A DNA stretch of 64,000 nucleotides from contig SCFE01000031.1 in the NCBI GenBank assembly GCA_004352715.1, forward strand, positions 1,547,444 to 1,611,443, written 5' to 3'. Below are positions 24,001 to 33,852 of the stretch, in pieces; within the stretch, counting starts at the first letter, position 1, and each line of letters begins with the position of its first letter. Both the position numbers and the translations under genes were made by a program. Below the pieces are notes generated by a model, which was given only the letters and a program-made list of their open reading frames with translations, did not search any database and was not told the origin of the DNA. This DNA is from Hofstenia miamia. Its lineage: Eukaryota > Xenacoelomorpha > Acoela.

Positions 24001-26138
24001 TGGTATGAATATGCGCAGAGTGTTGCCGCTGTCCAGTGCAAATTTCGGGAAGAATTTGGACGCCAACCTCTTGAGTATAAAAAATTCACAAGTGGCAAGA
24101 TGCGCTAATGCAAACTGGAACAGTGCAGGACCATAAGAATGCAGAAAAGTGTCCACTCACAGGAAGGTCTCCACTCCGAACGCACAACAGGTTGGGAAGC
24201 CATTTGGGAAGGAGGAATCATTGGATCAATCTTTTTTTACGACAATGTCAACAGTGACAACTATCTGGAGATGCTAAAAACAGCATATTGGCAACAAGTG
24301 CAAGTCTTATCTTCTAGCAGGATAGCGCACCTCCTCATTGGGGTCGAACTGTTCGAGATTAGTTAAATGAAACCCTACCAGGTCAATGGATTGGACGTGG
24401 AGGCGCATCAGACAAAAATCTAGAAGCCTGGCCGAAATGATCCCCAAATCTGTCACCGTGTGACTTTTTCCTTTGGGAATTCATAAAATCTAAAATTTAT
24501 ACCAAGAGGCCAGCAAACATACAAGAGTTAAAGGACAGAATTCGCCAAGCATTTGAAGAGGTGATTGTGGATATTGCGGAAGAATGTCATGCAGGGGTAT
24601 TTGAACCGTTTGGAGGAAGTGTGCGATAATGGAGGTCAACATGTGAGAGTATTGAAGTCTTGAATGGGTACGTTGTTCTATGCAACTCTATTATAACACT
24701 GCTTCTATGTTGTTGCATTATAACCCTGTTTATATACTGCTTTCCAATATAACCGATTCTATGTTGTTCAATTATTAAATGCTTGTTAAAAAATTGTTTT
24801 TCTATGAATATATTTGCTAAATAAAAAATTTAAACCGTGTACGGATATACAGGCCATCTGTTCTTTTTAAAAATTTGTATAATGTGAATAATTGTTTATT
24901 ATTAATATTCAGATTGAATAAACATCTATATAATTCGTTCATTAAATTAATTAAAGTTTGACTTGGCTAAGTATTTGGTGCAACTGATGACAAGATACAA
25001 ACAAAGTCTAATACCACAATGCTCTTATTAATTGAAAAAGGTGAATATTATATATAGTAATAGAACAAACCGTTGGCGTTCAGCTTGCCGTAACTCAATT
25101 TCGCGCTCTGTTAATAATCGTCCGTATTCTTTATCAGACGACCGTCGAACTGGAGAAACTGCTGAAACAGGATCAGCTGTGGTACCACCTTCCCAAGAAT
25201 TACTTGCAGGTGGAGAATGGTGACTGTTTGAGTCGAACGGTCCGGACGACAACAAAGCTTTTGTTTCACCTATGGCAGACTTCACTCTTGCATATCTAAT
25301 AAGAAAACGTAATTCGTTAGAAAAATACAAATAAATACCCTGTATGCTGTTTCCCATTGAGATGATCATCAACTCTGGAAGGAGCATCCCCAACAATTAG
25401 AAAAGCACCACAGACCTCACAAACCTCCATTTCCTTTTCTTGGGGTCGCATAAATTCAAGATTAGCCTAAAAAATATGGAAAATTATGCATTTGTTTAAA
25501 GATCTTACAAGAAGAACCGAATGTAGTTCATCTTTCTCTTTCTTCAGTTGTTCAACAACTTTCATCAGACCTTGAGCTTTTTCAACATTTCCTTCACAAC
25601 CTAATTCTTCAATCTAAAAAATTCTTAATTATTTTACTAAGATTGCATCTAGCTCTCGAAACCCATTGCTTTTATGCCTTAGCTTAAATAGTTATTTTAT
25701 AAAAATGAATACCTCTTGTAACAATGAATTGATTTTGTCAGTTATCATTGTGATTTTTTGACCTTTTATAGATGACGGGTCATCACCATTTTTTTCCATT
25801 TCTTGAGTCAATTTCAAACGTGATTTACCTCGAGATATTCTTTTTTCCACATCATTCCAAATAGACTCTAAATATCGCAAAAAGTCTTGCTCGTATCCCA
25901 TCCGCAAAACTCTATTGCTTTTCTGATAACGACGTTGTAATTCATCATCATGTATTTTCAAACATGGTCCCAAATCTGCACGTGTATTAATAAAAAGATC
26001 ATGAGGGCAAAATCCACAAATGTAATATTTGCAAACTTCAGGGTCATCCCATCGAATACTTTTGCTTTTCTCATTGGGTAATAAATCACGATCTTTCCCC
26101 ATTAATTCGTCAAGCATTTGAGCCATATAATCAGCCAT
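17744..26138 (-). CDS. LUC7L3: LUC7L3-type U1 snRNP-associated splicing factor
   Basis: Seven coding exons splice in frame: 26138-25713, 25613-25509, 25466-25339, 25295-25071, 20729-20622, 18006-17933 and 17820-17744 (1143 nt, 380 aa plus TAA). LUC7 proteins bind U1 snRNP in the nucleus and influence 5' splice-site choice. Residues 1-64 carry DELMGKDRDL and a CCCH finger (C36, C44, C59, H63, with CKYYICGFCPHDLF). A helical region (about 95-175) has IEELGCEGNVEKAQGLMK. A C2H2 finger follows (C193, C196, H212, H218, in VCEVCGAFLIVGD and HLNGKQH). The last three exons form an Arg/Ser-rich tail. DELMGKD, CGFCP and VDDHLxGKQH place it with LUC7L3/CROP rather than LUC7L/LUC7L2. Every intron has a GT donor and a TAG acceptor. 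Between the second finger and the RS tail there is a Ser/Pro/Gly-rich stretch (GPFDSNSHHSPPASNSWEGG) instead of the long Arg/Glu helix of vertebrate LUC7L3. Total length is somewhat shorter than the human protein. Confidence 0.95.
18007..20621 (-). other. LUC7L3-like intron 5
   Basis: AT-rich intron of 2.6 kb. Apart from the short plus-strand ORF at 20103-20228 no conserved coding segment, transposon or repeat was recognised. Confidence 0.6.
20103..20228 (+). CDS. Possible small secreted-peptide ORF antisense in the LUC7L3 intron
   Basis: ATG to TGA gives 41 residues starting MSVKELLLYVLVSLNIQRQV, a short basic/hydrophobic start resembling a signal peptide, followed by SLESGNVLGGGAARQQEQTTT. 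A TATAAAG box lies at 20058-20064, 39 bp upstream of the ATG. Its sequence is less AT-rich than the intron around it. No homologue is recognised, and a chance ORF is quite possible. An internal CAA|gtgagt could also make it a first exon. Confidence 0.3.
   Translation: MSVKELLLYVLVSLNIQRQVSLESGNVLGGGAARQQEQTTT
20622..20729 (-). CDS. LUC7L3: LUC7L3-like gene, internal RS exon
   Basis: A 108-nt exon between a TTATAG acceptor and an ACAG|gtatta donor encodes RSRSRERKKRSKSRERHHHS followed by RRRSKERRSRSRDR. Phase 2 on both sides means it can be skipped or included without shifting frame, so it is a natural cassette exon. Confidence 0.9.
20730..23660 (-). other. LUC7L3-like intron 4, distal part
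   Basis: No gene is seen. Two GC-richer patches with similar wording (GCACGCCGTCCCCCATATAT near 21530; GCGCTCCCGCCCCCTTATAT near 22420) lie ~900 bp apart in the same orientation and may be fragments of one repeat family. The rest is unremarkable AT-rich sequence. Confidence 0.35.
23661..24862 (+). mobile_element. Degenerate Tc1/mariner-superfamily transposon
   Basis: Imperfect terminal inverted repeats of ~50 bp frame the element: GGTGGCCCGAAATCTATACA on the left against GATGGCCTGTATATCCGTAC (reverse-complemented right end), both leading into TTTAAATTTTTT and TTTAGCAAAT. The plus strand inside encodes a broken transposase: WYEYAQSVAAVQCKFREEFG (helix-turn-helix region), FFYDNVNSDNYLEMLK, GQWIGRGGASDKNLEAWPK and SPNLSPCDFFLWEFIKSKIY, the DDE/D signature region of the group. 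Stops and frameshifts at ~23985, 24110, 24360 and 24450 show it is inactive. TA-rich flanks fit the TA target preference. Confidence 0.8.
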
Positions 26139-26150
26139 TTCGGTCTAAAA
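26139..26150 (-). promoter_or_regulatory. Splice acceptor six bases upstream of the LUC7L3 start codon
   Basis: On the minus strand TTTTAG at 26150-26145 precedes ACCGAAATGG, so the first coding exon would have only six untranslated bases. The acceptor receives either an intron-separated 5' UTR exon, not identified here, or a spliced leader if the organism trans-splices. The ATG itself is supported by homology (MADYMAQMLDELMG). Confidence 0.5.
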
Positions 26151-27029
26151 TTATGAAGCATTTAATTAGAGCTACGTATAACGTTTACATTATAAAAGCA
26201 CATAAAAATTAAACTTCAGAAAGACAAAATGTTACGTCTTACAATTCTTCAGTAACAGACAGTTTGGAACGAAAACAGCATAAATACGCTATTGAATACA
26301 AACGAAACTTATTTTAATTAGAACACTTCTTCAAAAATATATTGTAAACGAAAAGCTATATATTTGAAAATTAAGTCAAGATCTAATATTCTATGACCAT
26401 TGCAGTAACATAACAGCTGTCAGTTGTCGTCGACAAAGTTTAATGTATTCTGAGAAATATGATCTATAATTTGACTGATGGCTACAATATTCTGCTCGTG
26501 TATCATTAAATCGTGTTACATTTTCAAAATGTTAAACAGTACTAGCTTGGAAATGTCTTCCAAATGAAAACGACAATCCCAAATTTCTCATAAAATTAAA
26601 TGTAAGCAACCACAATTGTATATCATTACGACGTTCTTAAGATGTCCTGTTTTCGTCGCCCAAAAAATATTTTGGCAATATATAAAAGTGCAAAATAATA
26701 ATTGCTGCAAAGCGGTATTTTTTCAATGAACAATAGCATGATGCTGTAAGCACAAAAGCTTGGAGTTGCTAAAAAGTTTCTGCTGCATCACAGTTGAGAA
26801 AATCGACTTCTAATTTATTCTAGTTCCATGTCAAGGCTATTTTACGAACATTTAACAGTGACCGCTGAATGTAAACTGTTGAATATTCCTGGCATCAAGG
26901 AAAGTTTCTAACCGTTGTAGGCATTTGCTTTTAAGTGGTCCAATTTAATTCGCAAATGGAAACCAGATTCGGACGATAGAAGAAGAAAGACGTTTATTTA
27001 AGAATACACATACAGGACAATTGAGACTC
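26151..27029. other. Upstream region of the LUC7L3-like gene
   Basis: AT-rich sequence with no coding segment recognised. The LUC7L3 promoter and any 5' UTR exon should lie here or further right. Confidence 0.4.
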
Positions 27030-27565
27030 AAAATTACATACTGTTTATAACATTAATAACAAAGGGGATGAATTGTTTTTTCTTTAACGTAAGTTTATGT
27101 AATCCTTCTCTGAAAATTCCGGTTCTAGGCAGAGTGACAGGCAGTAGATGATGCAAATGATGATCGTTATTAGAAATTTTCTGGAAAATTTTAATGCAGG
27201 AGTCCAAGCAATGTTCATTTAAGCTTAAAGATTTGGTGGTAAAGACATTTAGAGCCTTATTTATAATCCTTTGTGCTCTGATTTGCGCATGCAAAGTTAT
27301 GCCAGTAAAAATAGGCGCGCATAAAAAATATATAAAATAGTTAATCTGAAAATATCCATGAGTTCTTTCTCAGAGCAGACGAGGTTTAGCTGCTTAAGAA
27401 TGGTAATTCTCATCGAAGCCTTTCTTTCCAGCATAATTTCGAGTCAATTTTGACTCCTTGATTACAATTCCATTCTTACCAGTAACGTCGCTAATAAAAA
27501 CAATGAATAAAAAGAGCCCAATTAGAGACCCTTATGGTACACCACTATTGAGATCGAAAAGCTGT
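27030..27565 (-). pseudogene. Decayed non-LTR reverse transcriptase, C-terminal half
   Basis: Minus-strand frames give LNSGVP-stop-GSLIGLFLFIV near 27550-27520 (RT motif GVPQGS.LGPLLF) and, at 27300-27034, LHAQIRAQRIINKALNVF, HHLHHLLPVTLPRTG and KKQFIPFVINVINSM. The latter is the tail typical of non-LTR RTs (HHLLP....R......F.P..I...NS). Interrupted by stops and lacking the YADD region, it is a relic. The left end near 27030 is probably the end of the coding part. Confidence 0.65.
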
Positions 27566-27600
27566 AACAGGGACTAGTAATATATGCATTGGAATTGCTG

Positions 27601-27774
27601 GCGTTATTTTACTTTAGGGACCCAGTTCAAGTGACGTCATAACATGATTATTAAAATTCACGTTGATTACTTTTTTGCAAAATTTTAGTTTTGGGCAAAG
27701 GGTTACGGCTAAGGTTAGTTTCAAAAACCATTTTATGACGTCACTCGTACGGGGCCCCTAAAGTAATTTAACGC
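27601..27774. mobile_element. 174-bp MITE with ~45-bp inverted repeats containing TGACGTCA
   Basis: The left arm begins GCGTTATTTTACTTTAGGG and continues to GTGACGTCATAACATG. The reverse complement of the right arm begins GCGTTAAATTACTTTAGGG and reaches GTGACGTCATAAAATG. About four in five bases match across ~45 bp. The centre is unrelated and non-coding. No target-site duplication is evident. Both arms hold a perfect 8-bp CRE palindrome. Confidence 0.7.
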
Positions 27775-30684
27775 CCTCCCAAGAATATCATAACCTTTTA
27801 CCCAGCACCTTTTGCCGCATTCCAATATTGGACCCCTGCCATCACTTTCAGTATTTGTGGCGATCAGAGCGTGAAAACAGAAGTGAATGAGTAATCAAAA
27901 ACGTATAAATAAACCAATAAAACCTATTTATGTTGAATATTAATCATAATGTATTATGAACTTAATTCATAGACGTAAAATAATACTGGAAAAATATTGC
28001 TGCAATGCAATTTGACAGATCAACATAGGCGCCATTGATTTAATTATTTTATTAAAAAAATTTATAAATAATAACTTTGCCTAATTATATTACAATTATG
28101 CAATCAAAAAGAGTATTTATAGGAAAGAATTTGAAAAATATTTTTACAATTAAGAATTTGTCAAATTACATACATATGTAAATAGTCAAGTTTATTACAG
28201 TAAATTTCAAAACCAAAACAATATTGTAACTTTACATATATTAACGATTGAATAACAGATATAGTTCAAATTTAATGACTATGTAAATGTTAATTCTATG
28301 AGAATAACCTTATGAGATTTAGAATCAATTCTAAAACTTAGTAAATTTATTATTTTTTAACAAAACTAATAAATAGTTTATTCGTTATTCATTTATTCTT
28401 TATTGTTAAACAATTATAAGGTTAAATAACGCCAACTGCTATAGAAAAATTCCTTACGCTAGCTTAATTTTATACTAGATATTGAGTGAATTTTGTTGGT
28501 GTTTATCCTGAGAATATGAAGAGTGCTTTGGACATTTAAATAGCATTGAAAATTAGGTTATCTTACGATTTGAAATAGACTATGCCTGAGATTTTTCTTG
28601 ATGTTGAATATCACATTGCTGATATAAAGCTTTATAAAATTTTATTTATTGTGTGTATAGTTTTAGATGCCCTTTGTATTTAATGACTAACAACTTCGAT
28701 TTGGACTTCGATTTCGACAGCATATGTATGTTGTTTTTATTAATAAATTCATTTTAAATATTTTTCAGTACAATAATGCGTTTTTCAGGTAGTAATGTGG
28801 CTTTAATTGTTTCATCAATTTGCATGCTTACTATGATTATAGCATGAAATATATTTTTTATCTAACTAGGAAGAAAATACACTTTTTTAAATATGAGTGA
28901 AGCAGATTTAATTACATTTTCGTTGTGATTTGTATTTAATTTCTCATTCCCATTTGATGTATTATCATTAATTCCTACGGTGTATTATGAAAATTACTTT
29001 ACAAACTCGCGTGAAAATCAAGTAATCATATTATTTGATTGACGCGAGTCGTGCAGTAGAGTCTTGTAAATTAGTATTACATACCATTTGCAAGATTCTA
29101 TAACTGTATGGATCGCAAGCCAAGCAAAGCTGTTCAAATAGTCTCATTTTATTCACATTAGTAATTTTCACAATTATTCTGAAATTTTAGGACATTACTC
29201 TAAAATGTACACTCATACTATGTTCGTTTGAAATCTTCATTATTCGATTACAAATTCCTATTAATACCTGTTATGCAAAAAAAAGTTCTGTCACATGTTG
29301 TTGAATGTTAATTTGAAATCCATCCAGTGTGGTGTTAAAGTAACTTAACAGTAACCCAAAATATCTCATGGGAAAAGTTAGATTAAAAAATCCCTCGCTC
29401 GCATAATGGGGGTGTTGCATCATTTTTTGGAATAAAAACCACTCAATGTTATATTCAATTATAGTTTAATACTGTTCGGCTACGTTTGGGTTTTTCGAAA
29501 ATATTTTAATATCTTACATGGCTTCATATGTACATTACAAAAGGCATTTTGAAACTTTGAATAAAACATATATTTATTGCAATAACATTTGTTTTGTTAA
29601 ACTACTTCTTAAAGATATTTTTTCTTTTTTCTAAAAAAGGTGATCGAATTCACATGGAAAACTATTTTTCTGTTACAGTTGATTAAACAAACAATATGTG
29701 CTAACGTACGCATGGTAATTTTTTCTCTAGTATGCCTAGTAACTTCATGTTCTGCTATTTAATAAATTAAAATTTAATATTGAACTTCAACTACAAACTC
29801 TTATTTTACCAAAACGTTATTTCGTTAACTTGGCATTGCTACCATTTATTAGATGAACGATATTTATACTGGTTGTCAACAAGATTACACCATGAAAATA
29901 AAGGTATTCATTACGGCATAAAAATTATATCGAATGAAAATGTGTCACTATGCTTCCACGCACTTAATTATAATGTACAGGAAAATAGTGTTTGTAAATC
30001 AGCCATAATGGACCGAAATGTGCCCAGACTTCTTATAACTGGCGACTATTATAATAAATATTGCTAAATTTCCGTTGTTAAAATGAGAAAACATCACTAG
30101 TTTATATATAAATATATTAGTTAACATCGCTTTGTACAAAAAGATTAAAAAATTATTTTTCACAAAAAATGGATATCTAAATTTCAGTATACCTCCTTCT
30201 CAATATAACTGATTAAGGTAGCAAAAAAGACCAGAATAGCTATGTACTACGTAAAATTGTCTCCTCATTTATATATATATATATATATAAAGTGTAAAAT
30301 ATGCGGGCTTCTAGTACACTTGTAAAATCAATGAACAATAAAATGATCGATTTTACATTTTCAAAATCAATTAAATTCAAAATTTTTCTGTGCTCTGTCT
30401 ATAAACACTTAAAATTTCTTGAACATTCAACTGAAAACATGCCACATTATTAAAGTTCGCAATACGGGAAACTAAGTGATTTTTGGGGAATTCTTTGTGT
30501 TTAAGAAATTGGCATAAGCATTTACTGTTATAAATAGTGGGTGGTAATCTAGTTAAAACACATTGAGAACTTGATGTGCTTTTATAGAATCACACAGTAA
30601 GCAATCATATCTCAGTTTTTGACTTGGCCAGTAACATTTAGGATAGTTTTTCAAAGTAGTAGTACATTCCGAACAGGTAAATCA
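27775..30684. other. Intergenic region upstream of the EPS8-like gene
   Basis: No coding segment with recognisable similarity is visible. A 95-codon open stretch at 29780-30067 lacks similarity and an AUG start. The EPS8 promoter is expected near the right end. Confidence 0.4.
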
Positions 30685-33600
30685 ATGGCGAATTACGGTG
30701 AGCGAGACCCCAACTCCCAGAGTGAGTAGTATATTGATTTAATAGTTTGGTGGTGTGATCCTATACTGCTGCATATTGCATGTTTTATTTGTATTTATAA
30801 TGTTTTTCTATGATTCTTACCCGTCATTAAAATGTACTGGTACTAGACGCAAATATAATTCAATGTCAGAATGCAGGGCGCAGTAAGATAAAGCCAATTA
30901 ATTGTAATTTTTTTTAATTATTGTAATTAATTGTAACAGGTATTTTCAATGAAAACAACTTCCTGCAGTTAATGGCGATGATTTTTCTTGCCCCGCCTTC
31001 CCATCCAAGAACCCTCACATTACCTGGATACTCTGAATTCTTCGCCCCTGATATAAATCAAAGATATAGGTAGGCTGGCCTTGTCCTAGGGCCGAGATTT
31101 ATTTAATGTCTGGAAAAGTCAGCTGGACCCGGATTATGTTGAAACTATAGTGCCTACAATTCAAAATGTTTTTAATTTTTTTGATAATTTGTAATTTATA
31201 TTTTAAAACTATGTTAATTTTGTAAATAATTACTTTGTAATAATAGAAATGTGTTCATATTTTTTATTAGGGCCGAAAACTATTACTTCGGATTAAAATA
31301 TGGCTTAGCAATTAAAATGTAGGCAGTGACGGTTTAGAGCCGCAAAAATCCGACCTTTTTATATCTCTGGTCTAAATACAACAGCTGTTCATACAATTCA
31401 ATTCTGAAATAATTAGCAAAATAGTATTTTGAGTCTTATTATTTCTTACTAAACTTTCAAAAATTGAGAAAATAGTGTGCTGAGTACACTTTTTGAGCAA
31501 CTTACTATGTACTGAGCGCCCTGAATATATATATATATATATATCTATATATATATATATATATACATACATATATGTATATAGGGGGCTTCATAAATAC
31601 TAACATATTTTAAAGTGCGTGGGGGTTGAGTTGTTCATTATTAAATGAATTTCGTAAATGAATTTTTATTGTCATACATTGGGGTTTGTTCATATTATTC
31701 ACAATTGTTATTTTGTTTTTTGATAATGTCTCTTTATTTGAAAACTAAATTGGAAATTGTACAACTATATTAACGGAATTGAGATAGTTTGACAGTGTAT
31801 CTTCTTCCATGCGAATGCAAATCAGTAATTATGATGCAATGCTGACAAATCACGTTTTTCCTCAACTACCTCACAGAAGTCGCACAACTATTTTTTAACA
31901 TTATGGTGCACCGCCTCACTACGCAGTATCAATGCGAAACATTCTGACTAAAAAAATTTGATGAAAATGATGTTATTTGATGAGGATGTGGATTGTCATG
32001 AACATCAAGGTCCCTGGACCTCAGTCCTGTTGACTATTACTTCTGAGGGACACTAAAAGCACGCATATTCCACAACTTCAAATTTAATGATATTGACGGC
32101 TTGAAACAGAATTGTGATGTGTGGAATAACTTCACAATTGATGAATTAACACAAGCAGTGCACAATTTGGAAGCGCGAGTGAAACTGATATTTGAGGAAT
32201 GAAACCAACATGATTTTTTACAAAGCCCCTATCATGTATATATTTGACATTTTATAAATCTGTCCGTTCATGAATAATTGCTGTATTACTGTTATTAAAA
32301 ATATGTCAGTATTTATTAACCACTCGGTATATACGCATATATTCACGTTTCGTTCTACGGCAGAGAGCACTTAAACATCAATTTTGTTAAAAATCTACAA
32401 CCAAAATGAGGAGAAAAAATCGATTTGATTTCTGAAGTTAATAATAATCAATATTTAAGATACACATAATATGGAATAGAAGCGCTACCCCTACTCGCCA
32501 TGCCTGATTGAAATATATGTACCCGCTCATATATTTTGTCAAATGTAGTTAGGAATTGATTTATCGTAAAAGGTTGAAAATGAATGTTGTCTGCCCTGTC
32601 AAAGTTGGCCGCACTGTATTTTCAGAATTTTACCTGAATACTGCGAAGGATTTCTCAATCATAGATGAATAGTTTATAGTACATAGCATATTTTGATGTA
32701 AAATTGTTTGAACTTGTCATACCTTTCAGGCAAAATCTGAGAGAACGGTTAAAATAATCCATTTTCAAGGCCATTGCTGAAACCAATAACTATTTATTTA
32801 GTACAGAACTTTTTGAAATAACATTTTAATCCTGATTTATATGAATTTTAGGCGACTTTGAATTTTCCATTTTAATATTTAACTGTTTCTGAAAAGACCT
32901 CGTGGCTGCAGAATCTTACATACATAGTTGCATTTATTTGAACAGCATTGATACTTTATAGATTGCACTACCTGTAAATTACGCTAATAATTTAGCCGCT
33001 ATATCTTCAAATGGCATCAACATCAACCAATTCAAGAATTTGGGTGCACGTCGGCAACGTAAAGACTCCCAGTAAATATTTAATTTCAGTACATTAAACA
33101 CGCATGATTGATTTCGATTTGTTTAACAATGGTTTTATTCACAATGCATAGCAAGTCAATGTAGGCGCTCTTTCACACATTACTACAATACCAAACGCAT
33201 TCACACTGAATTTCAATTTGACCATTCACTCAACCACCAACAATAGAGAGACATATTTCACTATTTTCAAATGTATATTCAACACTTGCTTAATTTCTGT
33301 TACATTTGACAGTTTTAATATTTTCATTTTTGCTTTGCATATTTTGATACTAGGTACCTGCGAGTTGACTTTTTCAGGTTCGATTTGAAACTTTAACTCG
33401 CGCATTCGCTTCAAGTTACACTTTTATTTAAACTTATTTTGTCGAAACTGTATATAACTGTTACATGTTGAGCAACCCTATTTAAATGTATGAAGGAAAT
33501 GCATTTTAACTAACTTAGGAGAAACCAAGATTTATTGCTTGAAATTTGAGATAAATCGTAAAAGGCCGTGGATTTTTCAGCACTACAGGCAAATTTCAAG

Positions 33601-33852
33601 AAAAAATGCCATGCAAGCAAAAATCGAATTGAGTTCGAGTATTCGCATGGTCCTAGTTGATACAATTTCAAAATTTGCTTTACTTAAATATTGTTTAGAG
33701 GCTCAAGTGGTAGTGAAAACAACCTAAATCAACATGGCATCATTGTCGGCCCACAATCCGAACAGTCGTCTGCTGTTGTACCTCGAATGAACCCGAAAGC
33801 CTACTCATTAGTCTGCAATAAAAATTCAGATTCCAACTCCTATTATGTCGAG
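30685..33852 (+). CDS. EPS8: EPS8-like gene, N-terminal exons 1-3
   Basis: Exon 1 (37 nt) gives MANYGERDPNSQ, then A|gtgagt. Exon 2 (76 nt, TTTAG acceptor) gives AISSNGININQFKNLG and ARRQRKDSQ. Exon 3 (154 nt) gives GSSGSENNLNQHG and ends in SNSYYVE|gtgaat. Phases 1, 2 and 0 join cleanly. YYVE followed by HLADF across the next junction matches YRVEHL at the start of vertebrate EPS8 PTB domains, which fixes exon 3. Exons 1-2 rest mainly on phase and splice signals. Confidence 0.65.

Noticed and set aside
29780-30067. 95-codon open frame upstream of EPS8
   Set aside because: It starts with TTG, has no recognisable similarity, and its composition is like the surrounding intergenic DNA.
33013-33060. 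ATG at 33013 (MASTSTNSRIWVHVGN) as the EPS8 start
   Set aside because: That frame does not join exon 3 in phase. The other frame of the same exon (ARRQRKDSQ then GSSGSE) does.
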